Positions 1 through 9,947 of a DNA stretch of 37,902 nucleotides are shown in pieces. Within the stretch, counting starts at the first letter, position 1, and the number at the start of each line of letters is the position of its first letter. The notes under the pieces were generated by a model. It was not told where the DNA came from. It saw only the letters and a list, made by a program, of their open reading frames with translations, and ran no database searches. The position numbers were made by a program, and so were the translations under genes. This DNA is from an uncultured Bacilli bacterium (lineage in GTDB: Bacteria; Bacillota_I; Bacilli_A; RF39; UBA660), in NCBI GenBank assembly GCA_947628145.1, contig CANQYU010000006.1, forward strand, positions 1 to 37,902, in the 5' to 3' direction.

Positions 1-78
1 CTTTATTACAAAGTTTATCTTTGTTTGTTACTTATCCATTTTTTTAAAAACTGACATTTTTAAAAAATCTTAACATAG

Positions 79-513
79 CTAGTCAGTTCTACCCAATAAA
101 TAATCCGCGGATATATTATATTTCTTACATATCGTATATAAAAAAGGGGTAGCAATAATATTAGTTCCTCGTTCATATTCAGCAATAGTAGACTGACTAA
201 CATTTAATATTTCCGCTAGTTTTAATTGCGTTATTTTATTATTTTTACGAAATTCTTTAAGTCTATTACCAGATAATTTTTTATCTATATTCAAATTATT
301 TTTTATATATTTTTTAGTATCATTAATATTTAAAATATAGTCTAAAGAAACATTAAAATAATTAGCTAATATATTAAGATATTTAATCGGAATAGTTTCA
401 TGTTCTGTTTCATATCTACCATATAAGCTTCTTGTTATTCCTAAAAGCTCCGCTAAAGTTTTTTGAGTTAAATTATTTTCTTCTCTTAAAGCTTTTAATC
501 TTTCCGCATACAT
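79..513 (-). CDS. Double-HTH (two tandem XRE/Cro-C1 domains) transcriptional regulator
   Basis: Two HTH_XRE signatures in one 144-aa ORF (RLKALREENNLTQKTLAELLGITRSLYGRYE and RLKEFRKNNKITQLKLAEILNVSQSTIAEYE); divergent from the 671 gene; paralogous to 2194-2646 and 21303-21779. Confidence 0.9.
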   Translation of the reverse strand: MYAERLKALREENNLTQKTLAELLGITRSLYGRYETEHETIPIKYLNILANYFNVSLDYILNINDTKKYIKNNLNIDKKLSGNRLKEFRKNNKITQLKLAEILNVSQSTIAEYERGTNIIATPFLYTICKKYNISADYLLGRTD

Positions 514-598
514 ATTTTATCACCAAGTTAATTGTCTCATTTTTAAATTTTAAAATCATAAAAGGGACGAAATAATGATATTTTTCTTGACTTTGAGT

Positions 599-628
599 AT
601 AGCAGATATTATAATTTAAATATAAGTT
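599..628 (+). promoter_or_regulatory. Sigma-A-type promoter of variable surface-protein copy 1 (TTGACT-17-TATAAT; approximate coordinates)
   Basis: cTTGACTttgagtatagcagatatTATAATtt upstream of 671; the same sequence is upstream of the inverted copy at 21154. The TTGACT begins near 588. Confidence 0.7.
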
Positions 629-670
629 AGAAAATTTTAAGATAGTTGATAAAGAATAAGGAGAATAAGA

Positions 671-2107
671 ATGAGAATAGAAAAATTAGAATTAAGTGAT
701 AATAAACTTAAATATATAGTTATAGGTGTAATAATAACTTTATTATTGGTAATATTAATTAATTATTTAACAAGTAGAGCAAATTACCGAAATACCGAGA
801 GTATAGAATTAGCTAAAGGAACAATAAATTATAGTTTAGTCGATTTAGAAATAGTAAGTATAACAATAGATGGTGCTCCAAGTGATATTATGCCTGGAGA
901 TGGATATGTATTAAAAGATACAAGCTATTGTACCGAAAAAGTAGGAGACACCGATACACCAAGTGATACAATAAAACTAACATATGAAAATGGAATATTA
1001 AACATAACACCCTACACCACTAAAGGGACAAAGTGTTATTTAGAATTTGAAGAAGCATTATCAAATAAAATGGTCGCTAAGCTAGAAGAAAGGAAAGGTA
1101 AACAATATGAAATATTACCAATGCCAACAATAGATAGTGTAGCTAGTGCTTCTCAAGTAAGTAATACGTTATATACAACTGAAGATAATTATGGAACAAG
1201 TTATGTATTCCGTGGTAATGTTCAAGATAACTGGGTAACATTTGCCAATAAGAGATGGCGAATAATCCGAATAAATGGAGATGGAACATTAAGACTGATT
1301 TATCAATGTGGTAGTGCAAGTTGTACCGATACAACAGGAGATAATACGCAAATAAATGGAAGCAAATATATAGCATATAATGACACATATACTGATAATA
1401 CCTATGTAGGATATTATAATCAAAATGGAACAACAAGTAAATATCCAGATGCCCACCAAGGAACAAATCCAAGCACCATAGCAGCTTATATAAATGAGTG
1501 GTATAGTGGAGCAGGAGCCATGACAAATTATACAAAATATCTAAGTGGAAATACAGGCTTTTGTAACGATAGACAAATAGCCCAAGTATCCAGAATCAAT
1601 TTCAAAAATACAGGCTACGGTGGAGGTTCAAGCAATGCTACAGCCTATATAACACTAGATAGATTTCAAGATGCATCATGGAGTTGGCTCGGGACTCAAA
1701 CACCAGATTTAAGATGTGGAGTAGACCCTAAAACGAAGACAGTGGATAATGCAGCATTACAAAGAGATTTATATACAACAGGCGACGAAACTGGAGACGG
1801 TAATGGAATACTCACCTATCCGGTTGGTTTAATAACAGCGGATGAAGTAGTAATGGCCGGAGGAAAAGGAGGAATAAACACTACAAGTTATTATTTATAT
1901 ACAAATAAGTATTACTGGACCATGTCTCCGTTTTACTTTAATAATGGTTATGCTTACGTGTTCTCTGTTAGTGATTTTGGCAATTTCAATATCAACACCG
2001 CCGGCGGCACTAGTGGTGTGCGTCCAGTAATAAATTTACGTGCAGATACAACTTTCTCAGGAGGAAATGGATTAGTAGGAAGCCCATTTGTAGTTAAAAC
2101 TGATTAA
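671..2107 (+). CDS. Membrane-anchored protein with C-terminal C-type-lectin/DUF6273-like domain (copy 1)
   Basis: N-terminal TM segment (YIVIGVIITLLLVILINYL); C-terminal YYWTMSPFYF...GVRPVINL...GSPFVVKTD motif; paralog of 19718-21154. Confidence 0.8.
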   Translation: MRIEKLELSDNKLKYIVIGVIITLLLVILINYLTSRANYRNTESIELAKGTINYSLVDLEIVSITIDGAPSDIMPGDGYVLKDTSYCTEKVGDTDTPSDTIKLTYENGILNITPYTTKGTKCYLEFEEALSNKMVAKLEERKGKQYEILPMPTIDSVASASQVSNTLYTTEDNYGTSYVFRGNVQDNWVTFANKRWRIIRINGDGTLRLIYQCGSASCTDTTGDNTQINGSKYIAYNDTYTDNTYVGYYNQNGTTSKYPDAHQGTNPSTIAAYINEWYSGAGAMTNYTKYLSGNTGFCNDRQIAQVSRINFKNTGYGGGSSNATAYITLDRFQDASWSWLGTQTPDLRCGVDPKTKTVDNAALQRDLYTTGDETGDGNGILTYPVGLITADEVVMAGGKGGINTTSYYLYTNKYYWTMSPFYFNNGYAYVFSVSDFGNFNINTAGGTSGVRPVINLRADTTFSGGNGLVGSPFVVKTD

Positions 2108-2111
2108 AAAA

Positions 2112-2153
2112 CTTGTCTATACCGCTTTTCATTCTTATTCACGTATAGACAAG
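2112..2153 (+). other. 11-bp perfect inverted repeat just after the stop codon (CTTGTCTATAC ... GTATAGACAAG)
   Basis: Read directly; conserved at 19671-19712 downstream of copy 2. Confidence 0.8.
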
Positions 2154-2167
2154 AATATTTATCATTA

Positions 2168-2195
2168 GGTAGAGAGCAATTCTCTATCTTTTTTT
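2168..2195 (+). terminator. Rho-independent terminator
   Basis: GGTAGAGAG-caa-TTCTCTATC followed by TTTTTTT. Confidence 0.75.
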
Positions 2196-2646
2196 AATTA
2201 AAATATTTAGGTTCATTAGTTCTCCCAAGTAAATAATCCGCGGAAATATTATATTTTTTACAAATAGTATATAAAAAAGGAGTAGCAATTAAATTTCTTC
2301 CACGTTCATAATTAGCAATAACAGATTGATTAGTATTTAAAAGACTTGCTAATTTGCTCTGTGTTAATTTATTACTTTTGCGAAATTCTTTAAGCCTTTG
2401 AGCTGCTTTATTAAAATTAATTTCTTCAAAATTTTTAAATTCTAAAATATTTGTAAATCCAAATATATAATCAATTGAAACTTTAAAATAATTGCTTAAA
2501 GTAATTAAATGCTTAATTGGAATAGTTATATAATTATTTTCATAATGATTATAAGTAGTTCTATCAATATCTAATATATTAGCTACATCTTCTTGGGATG
2601 CATTAGTGTTTTCTCTTAATAATTTTAAAATATTTTCGTAATTCAT
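2194..2646 (-). CDS. Double-HTH (two XRE domains) transcriptional regulator
   Basis: Two HTH_XRE motifs; shared C-terminus FLYTICKKYNISADYLLGRT with the other two paralogs. Confidence 0.9.
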   Translation of the reverse strand: MNYENILKLLRENTNASQEDVANILDIDRTTYNHYENNYITIPIKHLITLSNYFKVSIDYIFGFTNILEFKNFEEINFNKAAQRLKEFRKSNKLTQSKLASLLNTNQSVIANYERGRNLIATPFLYTICKKYNISADYLLGRTNEPKYFN

Positions 2647-2834
2647 TATCTTTCACCAAATTAATTTTCTTATTTATATTATATAATATAAAATATACTA
2701 AATAAAAATATTTTCTCAATAAAAGAGTAAAAATATTATTATAATTAAAAGAAAACATTCTATTATTCTATTATTTAGAGCTTTCATATTAAACTAAATT
2801 ATGCTATAATATTTCATAGAATAGGGTAGAGATT

Positions 2835-4367
2835 ATGAATGCTAGAAAAAAAGAAATAACCATAACTACAATATTATTAGCACCATTTTTATTTATTGTC
2901 AGTTTTATTAAACATTTCTTTATCGGTGTAAAATTTGTTTTCTTTGACGCCTTTAAAAATATCTTTACCTATATGGCTAGTAATAGAGAATTTAATCGCA
3001 TAAAAAGGGGTAAAAATATCACTAAAGAAAAATCTAAAAAAAGTGAAGCTCCTCTTTTATCTTTAAATGAAAGACAAAAAATAGCTCAAGAAAGACAAGC
3101 GTTAATTAAAGAAATGCAAAAAGAAATAAATATTCGTAAAGTATCAAAAGAATATTACAATTACTATGGTACTGATAGTCAAGGTAAAAAAATAAAAGGC
3201 ATGATGAGTGCCACCAATAAAATAACTTTACATAATTTTTTAGCTAGCGAGGGTATTGATGTTTACCAAATTAAAAGAGCTTTTTGGCCCAATTTTTGTG
3301 AAAAAATAGGTATAAATACCGATAAACCTTTAAGTATTAAAGATTTGATTTTTTGGCTTACTCAAGTATCTACCTATTTAAAAGCCGGTATTACTTTAAA
3401 TGATACTATTAAAATCATGGCTAAACAAGCAGAAAAAGACCAGGCTAAACACAAATTATATCGTTCTATTTCCTATGAACTTACTTTAGGGGAAACATTT
3501 AGTACTGCTCTTCAAAATCAAGGAAAAGTCTTTCCACCTTTGTTAATTAATATGCTTAAAACCGCGGAAGCGACGGGAGATTTAATTAAAACTTTAGACG
3601 ATATGAGTAATTATTATACAGAAATAGATAAAACTCGTAAAGAAATGCTTAGTGCTATTATCTATCCCGCGATACTTTTAGTTTTTGCTTTAGCTATTTT
3701 AACCTTTATAATGGTTTATGTTATTCCGGAATTTATCAAAGTATATAACCAAGCTGGTATTGTGGTAAGTGGCTTTACGTTAAGTATAGTTAATTTAAGT
3801 AATTATATTACTAGTCATATTAATAGTATTATTCTTATATCTCTTGCAATTATTATAATTATGCTTCTATTATATCGTAATGTCACTAGTTTTCGAAAAT
3901 TAGTTCAATATATTGGCATGAAAATTCCTTTCTTTGGTAAAATTATAATTTATCATGAAATAACCTTATTTACAAAAACTTTTGCAAGTCTTTTAAAAAA
4001 TAGTGTATATATTATTGATAGTATGGAAATCTTAACTAATATAACTAATAATGAAATATATAAAAATCTTATATTAGATACCATTAGTAATATAGCTCGA
4101 GGTGAAAAAATATCCTTATCTTTTGCTAATAAATGGTATATTCCCGATGTTGCTTATTATATGTTAGTCACAGGTGAAACTACCGGGGAATTACCTTTAA
4201 TGCTTGAAAAAGTAGCCAATTATTATAATGATATGCATAAGTCTCGTGTGACTAATTTAAAGAGTTTCTTAGAACCAATTATGATAGTTGTTTTAGCTTT
4301 AATCGTGGGTATTATTATTCTAGCTGTGGTTATTCCGATGTTTAGTTTATATAGTCAAATAAGATAG
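2835..4367 (+). CDS. Type II secretion/type IV pilus inner-membrane protein, GspF/PilC/ComGB family, with long N-terminal extension
   Basis: GspF-type repeats (LIFWLTQVSTYLKAGITLNDTI; LFTKTFASLLKNSVYIIDSMEILTN), VTGETTGELPLMLEKVANYY, C-terminal TM helix. Confidence 0.85.
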   Translation: MNARKKEITITTILLAPFLFIVSFIKHFFIGVKFVFFDAFKNIFTYMASNREFNRIKRGKNITKEKSKKSEAPLLSLNERQKIAQERQALIKEMQKEINIRKVSKEYYNYYGTDSQGKKIKGMMSATNKITLHNFLASEGIDVYQIKRAFWPNFCEKIGINTDKPLSIKDLIFWLTQVSTYLKAGITLNDTIKIMAKQAEKDQAKHKLYRSISYELTLGETFSTALQNQGKVFPPLLINMLKTAEATGDLIKTLDDMSNYYTEIDKTRKEMLSAIIYPAILLVFALAILTFIMVYVIPEFIKVYNQAGIVVSGFTLSIVNLSNYITSHINSIILISLAIIIIMLLLYRNVTSFRKLVQYIGMKIPFFGKIIIYHEITLFTKTFASLLKNSVYIIDSMEILTNITNNEIYKNLILDTISNIARGEKISLSFANKWYIPDVAYYMLVTGETTGELPLMLEKVANYYNDMHKSRVTNLKSFLEPIMIVVLALIVGIIILAVVIPMFSLYSQIR

Positions 4368-4375
4368 GTGAGAAT

Positions 4376-5038
4376 ATGATATTTATATTATTTTTTATAG
4401 GTTTTATTCTGGGTATTATTTATGCTTTAATCGCGGATGAAATACCTCTGCATTTAAAAGAGGTAACTCCCAAAGATAATAATTCTTGGATTTTAAATTT
4501 ATTTATTGGGGTAATTAATGCCTTAGTTGTTCTTTTAAGTTATTATAACTATGGCTTTGGTTATGATTTTTTAGCTTCATTAATAGTCGCGGCTTTAGTT
4601 ATTATCATTTTTATTACCGATTTTAAGTATATGCTTATTTTAGATAGTCCCTTAATATTAGCTAGTTTAATTATTTTAGGTTTAAAAATCTATTATTTTG
4701 ATTTAAAAACCGCCGGTATTGCTCTTTTAAGTGGTTTAGGTTTATTTGTTTTCATGTTATTGATTGCTTTTCTAGGGAAAAAAATATTTAAAAGAGAAGC
4801 ATTAGGCGGAGGAGATATTAAATTAGCCTTTGTAATTGGAATTATTATGGGTTTAAGATTAGGTTTAATTTCGGTTATTTTTTCTTCTTTATTAGCTCTA
4901 CCTTATGCCTTAGCTACTATGCTTTTAAATAAAAATCGCGAGGTCCCTTATGGACCATTTCTAATTAGTACTATGGCGTTAGTTTTTATATTTAGTGATA
5001 AGTTTTGGAATTTAATTAACTTTCTAACTCATTTTTAG
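4376..5038 (+). CDS. Prepilin peptidase (A24 family aspartic protease)
   Basis: Polytopic; conserved EALGGGDIKLAFVIGIIMG and first Asp in IIFITDFKYMLI; adjacent to the GspF gene. Confidence 0.85.
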   Translation: MIFILFFIGFILGIIYALIADEIPLHLKEVTPKDNNSWILNLFIGVINALVVLLSYYNYGFGYDFLASLIVAALVIIIFITDFKYMLILDSPLILASLIILGLKIYYFDLKTAGIALLSGLGLFVFMLLIAFLGKKIFKREALGGGDIKLAFVIGIIMGLRLGLISVIFSSLLALPYALATMLLNKNREVPYGPFLISTMALVFIFSDKFWNLINFLTHF

Positions 5039-5127
5039 AAAGTTTTCTTTTGGTTTCTAACTAATTTTGCTTGCTAAAATATAAGTTCTAAGATATAATA
5101 TTTAAGTATTTGAAAGAGGGCAATTTA

Positions 5128-6375
5128 ATGAAAAATGTTAAAAATATTGAAATTACCATTAAAGGTGAAAAGTGGAGCACAGCTTTAGATAAAGCTTACA
5201 AGAAAAAAAATAAAGAAATAAAAATTGAAGGCTTTAGAAAAGGTATGGCCCCTAAAGAAATATATATTAAAAAAATGGGAATTGAATCTTTATATATGGA
5301 TGCCGTAGATAATATTATGGATGAAGCCTATAAAGAAGCATTAAATAAAGCTAAAACAACTCCAGTTATTGAACCAACTTTAGATATTAAAGCTATTAAC
5401 CAAGACGAGGTAACTTTTGTTTTTACAATAATAAGTAAACCCGAGGTAACTTTAGGAGAATATAAAAATTTAGGTTTAAAAAAAGAAACTGTTAAAGTAA
5501 GTAAAGAAGAAATAAATGTGGAAATAAAAAAACTTCAAGAACAACTAGCCGAAATTATGCCAAAAGAAAATGGTAAAATTGAAAAAGGTAACACGGCGGT
5601 AATTGATTTTGCGGGATTTGTTGATGGTAAACCTCTTGAAGGTGGTAAAGGGGAAAATTATCCATTAGAAATTGGCTCTAATACTTTTATTCCTGGCTTT
5701 GAAGATGGTTTAATCGGCATGACCGTGGGAGAAACCAAAGAATTAAATTTAAAATTCCCGGCGGATTATGTTCAAGATTTACAAAATAAAGATGTTAAAT
5801 TTAATGTTACTATTCGCGAAATTAAGGAACGAATTATTCCTGAAATTAACGAAGATTTCTATAAAGATTTAGGTTATGAAAATATTACCACGGAAGAAGA
5901 ATTTAATAAAGAGGTTGAAAACGTTATTAAAAATCGGAAACAAACAGAAATCGACGATAAATTCATTGAAGACTGTTTAGCTAAAGCTAGTGAAAATATG
6001 AAAGTAGAAATTAACGAAGAAATTATTGATGATGAGGTTCATAGAATGCTTCATCAATTTGAAGAGCAACTTAAAATGCAAGGTATTAAATTAGAAGATT
6101 ATTCTCGTATTACTGGCATGACTCATGAAAAATTACATGAACAAATGGAACCGGAAGCTACTAAACGAGTTAAATATCGTTATTTATTAGAAGCCATTGC
6201 CGAAAAAGAAAATATCGACTTTACCGAAAAAGAGGTTAAAGAAAAAACTAAAGAAATGGCTGATAACTATGGTATATCTGAAGAAGAATTACTAAAAGCT
6301 TATGGCTCTAATGAAATAGTTAAATACGATATGAAAATGCATCAAGCTTTAGAAATCTTAAAAAATAACAATTAG
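5128..6375 (+). CDS. tig: Trigger factor (peptidyl-prolyl isomerase chaperone)
   Basis: GFRKGMAPKEIYIKKMG ribosome-binding signature and FKBP segment GNTAVIDFAGFVDGKPLEGGKGENYPLEIGSNTFIPGFEDGLIGM; RBS gaaagaggg supports start at 5128 rather than 5110. Confidence 0.95.
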   Translation: MKNVKNIEITIKGEKWSTALDKAYKKKNKEIKIEGFRKGMAPKEIYIKKMGIESLYMDAVDNIMDEAYKEALNKAKTTPVIEPTLDIKAINQDEVTFVFTIISKPEVTLGEYKNLGLKKETVKVSKEEINVEIKKLQEQLAEIMPKENGKIEKGNTAVIDFAGFVDGKPLEGGKGENYPLEIGSNTFIPGFEDGLIGMTVGETKELNLKFPADYVQDLQNKDVKFNVTIREIKERIIPEINEDFYKDLGYENITTEEEFNKEVENVIKNRKQTEIDDKFIEDCLAKASENMKVEINEEIIDDEVHRMLHQFEEQLKMQGIKLEDYSRITGMTHEKLHEQMEPEATKRVKYRYLLEAIAEKENIDFTEKEVKEKTKEMADNYGISEEELLKAYGSNEIVKYDMKMHQALEILKNNN

Positions 6376-6449
6376 GAAGTAAACTATTTCCTTTTTTCTT
6401 TATTTAAAAGCTCTGGTTTGGTATAATAATAATAGAAAGAGTTGATAAT

Positions 6450-7460
6450 ATGCCAAACTTTAAATATTTAGTTAAAAGGGCTCTAAATATGGATTATATG
6501 GCCATGGTCAAAAAAATAAATAGTATCCATAAAAAAACTGGCAAAAGTCGGCTTGCTATTTTGAATGATATGCGGCACTGTGCAATTAAATATGGGGCTG
6601 GATACATGGATTATGATTTATTCGAAATGTATAATTTAACAGAAGAGCAAAGAGATACTTATATTACAAGAGGTCGTAATAATGATTTAATAAAAAAATA
6701 TAATAATCCCAATTATAATTATATTTTTAATAATAAATTAGAATTTAATAAATATTTTAAAGATTTTATCAAAAGAGATTATATTAAAGTTCGTGGGACT
6801 AGTAAAGATGCTTTAATGGCTTTTATGTTAAAACATCAAACTTTTATGGCTAAACCTCTTACTGGAACCTGTGGAAAAGGTATTGAAAAAATAAATATTA
6901 ATGATTATGAAAATATTGACGATTTATATAATTATTTAACTAAAGAAGAACATAATTTTCTCCTTGAAGAAATAATTACTCAATGTGAAGAGGTTAACTC
7001 TATTTATCCCCAAAGTATCAATACAGTCCGGATAGTGACTATTCTTGATGATGCTCAAATTCCTCATATAATATGTGCTTATTTTCGAATCGGAAATGGT
7101 AAATACGTCGATAATTTCAATAGTGGAGGTATGGTTGCCCCGGTTAATGAAGAAACTGGCGAGGTCTTAATGGCAGCTATTGATAAAAATAAAAATTTAT
7201 ATACCGAACACCCCACAACTCATACTCGAATAAAAGGTTTTAAATTTCCTAATTGGAATGATGCTTTAGAAATGGTCAAAAAGGCAGCTTTAATCATGCC
7301 TGAGGTTAGATATGTTGGTTGGGATGTCTGTTTTAGTCCTTCTGGTCCTTTACTTGTCGAAGGTAACGAATATCCCGGTCATGATATTTATCAGTTGCCG
7401 GAACATACTCCTAATAAGCAAGGAATATGGCCCAAATTTACTAAAGCTTTTAAGAAGTAA
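6450..7460 (+). CDS. ATP-grasp family protein (sugar-transfer-associated ATPgrasp_ST type)
   Basis: GTCGKGIEKI, LLEEIITQ, SINTVRIVTILDD, YVGWDVCFSPSGPLLVEGNEYPG motifs. Confidence 0.75.
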   Translation: MPNFKYLVKRALNMDYMAMVKKINSIHKKTGKSRLAILNDMRHCAIKYGAGYMDYDLFEMYNLTEEQRDTYITRGRNNDLIKKYNNPNYNYIFNNKLEFNKYFKDFIKRDYIKVRGTSKDALMAFMLKHQTFMAKPLTGTCGKGIEKININDYENIDDLYNYLTKEEHNFLLEEIITQCEEVNSIYPQSINTVRIVTILDDAQIPHIICAYFRIGNGKYVDNFNSGGMVAPVNEETGEVLMAAIDKNKNLYTEHPTTHTRIKGFKFPNWNDALEMVKKAALIMPEVRYVGWDVCFSPSGPLLVEGNEYPGHDIYQLPEHTPNKQGIWPKFTKAFKK

Positions 7461-7555
7461 AAAAAAGACAATTTTTTACTTTTTTTAGTAGACAAAAACT
7501 TTTTATTTATTTATAATAATAAGAAATTTAAGTTAATGGGAGGGAAAAGTTAAAG

Positions 7556-9853
7556 ATGGAACAAATTTTACCAGTCATGCTCCTCAAAGGGCTAGTATTA
7601 CTACCAAATCAAGAGGTAAAAATCGAATTAAACAATAAATTAAGTAAAGACATAACTAGTTTAGCCACTAAGTCTTATGAACGTCATGTCCTTGTTATAA
7701 CCCCTAAAAATACGCTTGAAGAAGAGCCCGAGGTTAATGATTTACCTACCGTCGGAGTTGTTGGTAAAATTAAAAGTCGCATTGAGCTTCCTAGTGGTAA
7801 TGTTAGAATTACTATTAAAGGTGTTGAAAGGGTAGAAATTTTAGGTTTTGATAATAATTCTGAAAATAAAGAAATATTAGAAGCAAGTGTTACTAAAATT
7901 GATTTACCCGAAATTGACGAGGTCGAAAAGAAAGCCACAATAAAAAAATTAAATGAATTAACTTTAGAATATGTAAAAAGTTCTTCCCATATCTCCAATA
8001 GTATTATTAATACGCTTAAAACTATTGAAAATTTATCTCGTTTAACGGATACTATTTGTTCCTTTATGCCTCTAAGTTTTGCTAAAAAACTGGAATATGT
8101 TGAGGAAATTAATGCTTTATATCGGGCTCGTAATTTATTAAAAGATATTAAAGTTGAATTAGAGGTTTTAAAACTTGACGAAAAATTAGACCAAGAACTT
8201 GAAAATAGTTTAGAAGAAACTCAAAAAGAATTTATTTTAAAAGAAAAAGTCAAAATTATTGAAAAAGAATTAGGTACTAATACCGAAAATGCTCCTAGTG
8301 AATATGAAAAAAAATTAGAAAGTCTTAATTTAAATAAAGCTATTTATACTAAGGCTCAAAATGAAATTCGTAAATTAAGTTATACTAATGAAATATCTCC
8401 TGAAAATGCTATTATTAGAAACTATTTAGAATGGCTTTTAAATTTACCATGGCATAAAGAAAGTTTTGAGAATTTTAATTTAGAAGATATTCAAATGAAA
8501 CTTAATCATACTCATTATGGTTTAAATAGTATTAAAGAAAGAATTTTAGAATATGTTGCTTTAAAAAATAATAATAAAGATATTAAAAGTCCCATTATTT
8601 GTTTAGTTGGTCCCCCTGGCGTCGGGAAGACTAGTATTGCGAAAAATATTGCTTATGCTTTAAATCGTAAATTTTATAAAATAAGTATGGGCGGGTTAAA
8701 TGATACCTCCGAACTTATTGGCCATCGTCGTACTTATATGGGCGCTGAACCTGGTAAAATAATTCAAGGTTTAAGAAAGTGTGGTACGAAAAACCCCTTA
8801 TTCTTAATTGATGAGGTAGATAAAATAATTGTTAATTATAAAGATGACCCAACAAGTAGTCTTTTAGATATTTTAGATAGAGAACAAAACACCGAATTTA
8901 TTGATAATTATCTTGAAGAACCCTTTGATTTATCCCAAATTTTCTTTATTTTAACAGCTAATAACTTAGAAAATATTCCTCCCGCTTTAAAAGATAGATT
9001 AGAAATAATTTATGTAAATAGTTATACTGCTCAAGAAAAATTAGAAATAACTAATAAATATCTTATTCCCAAAATTTTAGAAGAAAATAAAATAGATAAT
9101 AAAATAATCTCTATAAGTGACGAAATGCTTTTATATTTAATAAATGCTTATACTTTAGAAGCCGGAGTTCGTGACCTAGAGCGGGTGCTTGAAAGAATTA
9201 TTCGAAAATTAGTAGTACTTGGTAAAATAAATGAACGTACGAAAATTAGTAAAGTACGTTTAAAAGAATATTTAGGTGTACCTAAATTCCTTAAAAATGA
9301 AAATAAAAATGCCGAATTAATCGGGGAAATCAATGCTTTAGGAGTTTTAAATGGGGGAGGAATAGTTATTCCCGTTGAAACCGCAGTCTTTGAAGGTAAA
9401 GGTAATTTCAAGATAACTGGTATGCTTGGTAAAACTATGGAAGAATCAGTTAATGTCGCTTTAAGTTATATTAAATCTCATTCTCAGCAATTTAAATTAC
9501 AAGACTTTTTCTTCAATTTAAAAGATATTCATATTCATTTTTTAGAAGGGGCTATGAAAAAAGATGGTCCTAGTGCAGGGGTAGCTATTGTTACTAGTTT
9601 ATTAAGCATTCTTTTAAATAAAAAAATCAATAGCTCTCTTGGTTTTACGGGCGAAATTTCTTTAAATGGCGATATTTTAAAAGTTGGGGGTATTAAAGAA
9701 AAAATTATTGGAGCCTATAATAATGATATAAAAAAAATCTATATTCCTGCCTCTAATGAATTAGATTTAGAAGAAATACCTCCCGAAATTAAAAATAAAA
9801 TAGATATTATTTTAGTGCGCAATTATGAAGAAATATATGTGGAATTATTTTAA
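7556..9853 (+). CDS. lon: ATP-dependent protease Lon (LonA)
   Basis: Walker A GPPGVGKTS; catalytic KDGPSAGVA; LonA N-terminal domain. Confidence 0.97.
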   Translation: MEQILPVMLLKGLVLLPNQEVKIELNNKLSKDITSLATKSYERHVLVITPKNTLEEEPEVNDLPTVGVVGKIKSRIELPSGNVRITIKGVERVEILGFDNNSENKEILEASVTKIDLPEIDEVEKKATIKKLNELTLEYVKSSSHISNSIINTLKTIENLSRLTDTICSFMPLSFAKKLEYVEEINALYRARNLLKDIKVELEVLKLDEKLDQELENSLEETQKEFILKEKVKIIEKELGTNTENAPSEYEKKLESLNLNKAIYTKAQNEIRKLSYTNEISPENAIIRNYLEWLLNLPWHKESFENFNLEDIQMKLNHTHYGLNSIKERILEYVALKNNNKDIKSPIICLVGPPGVGKTSIAKNIAYALNRKFYKISMGGLNDTSELIGHRRTYMGAEPGKIIQGLRKCGTKNPLFLIDEVDKIIVNYKDDPTSSLLDILDREQNTEFIDNYLEEPFDLSQIFFILTANNLENIPPALKDRLEIIYVNSYTAQEKLEITNKYLIPKILEENKIDNKIISISDEMLLYLINAYTLEAGVRDLERVLERIIRKLVVLGKINERTKISKVRLKEYLGVPKFLKNENKNAELIGEINALGVLNGGGIVIPVETAVFEGKGNFKITGMLGKTMEESVNVALSYIKSHSQQFKLQDFFFNLKDIHIHFLEGAMKKDGPSAGVAIVTSLLSILLNKKINSSLGFTGEISLNGDILKVGGIKEKIIGAYNNDIKKIYIPASNELDLEEIPPEIKNKIDIILVRNYEEIYVELF

Positions 9854-9874
9854 GAGGGTAACCTCTTTTTGTCT
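9852..9874 (+). terminator. Rho-independent terminator after lon
   Basis: AGAGGgtaaCCTCTTTTTG hairpin plus T tract. Confidence 0.6.
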
Positions 9875-9947
9875 AATTATTGACAAAACAATAGAGTGCA
9901 TTTCTAAAAATATAAAATCAATGATATAATTTAGTAGGAGTGATTAT

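Larger units (their letters stand above)
580..2195 (+). repeat. Left arm of a ~1.6 kb inverted repeat (promoter + variable protein gene + hairpin + terminator)
   Basis: Sequence from tttttcttgactttgag through attctctatcttttttt recurs in reverse complement at about 19633-21243. Confidence 0.85.

Noticed and set aside
1143-1535. Antisense ORF opposite variable protein copy 1 (and 20149-20583 opposite copy 2)
   Set aside because: Shadow ORFs on the opposite strand of well-supported genes; Tyr/Leu/His-rich translation, no RBS.
580-2195. Inverted repeats as an insertion sequence
   Set aside because: No transposase or terminal inverted repeats within the arms; they are gene-plus-regulatory cassettes.
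7684-7998. Antisense ORFs inside lon, murF, rarA, gpsA, tcdA, ZIP (7684-7998, 9148-9411, 10118-10435, 17518-17769, 18786-19112, 22179-22475, 15852-16049)
   Set aside because: All overlap strong family-level CDSs on the other strand and have no family signature.
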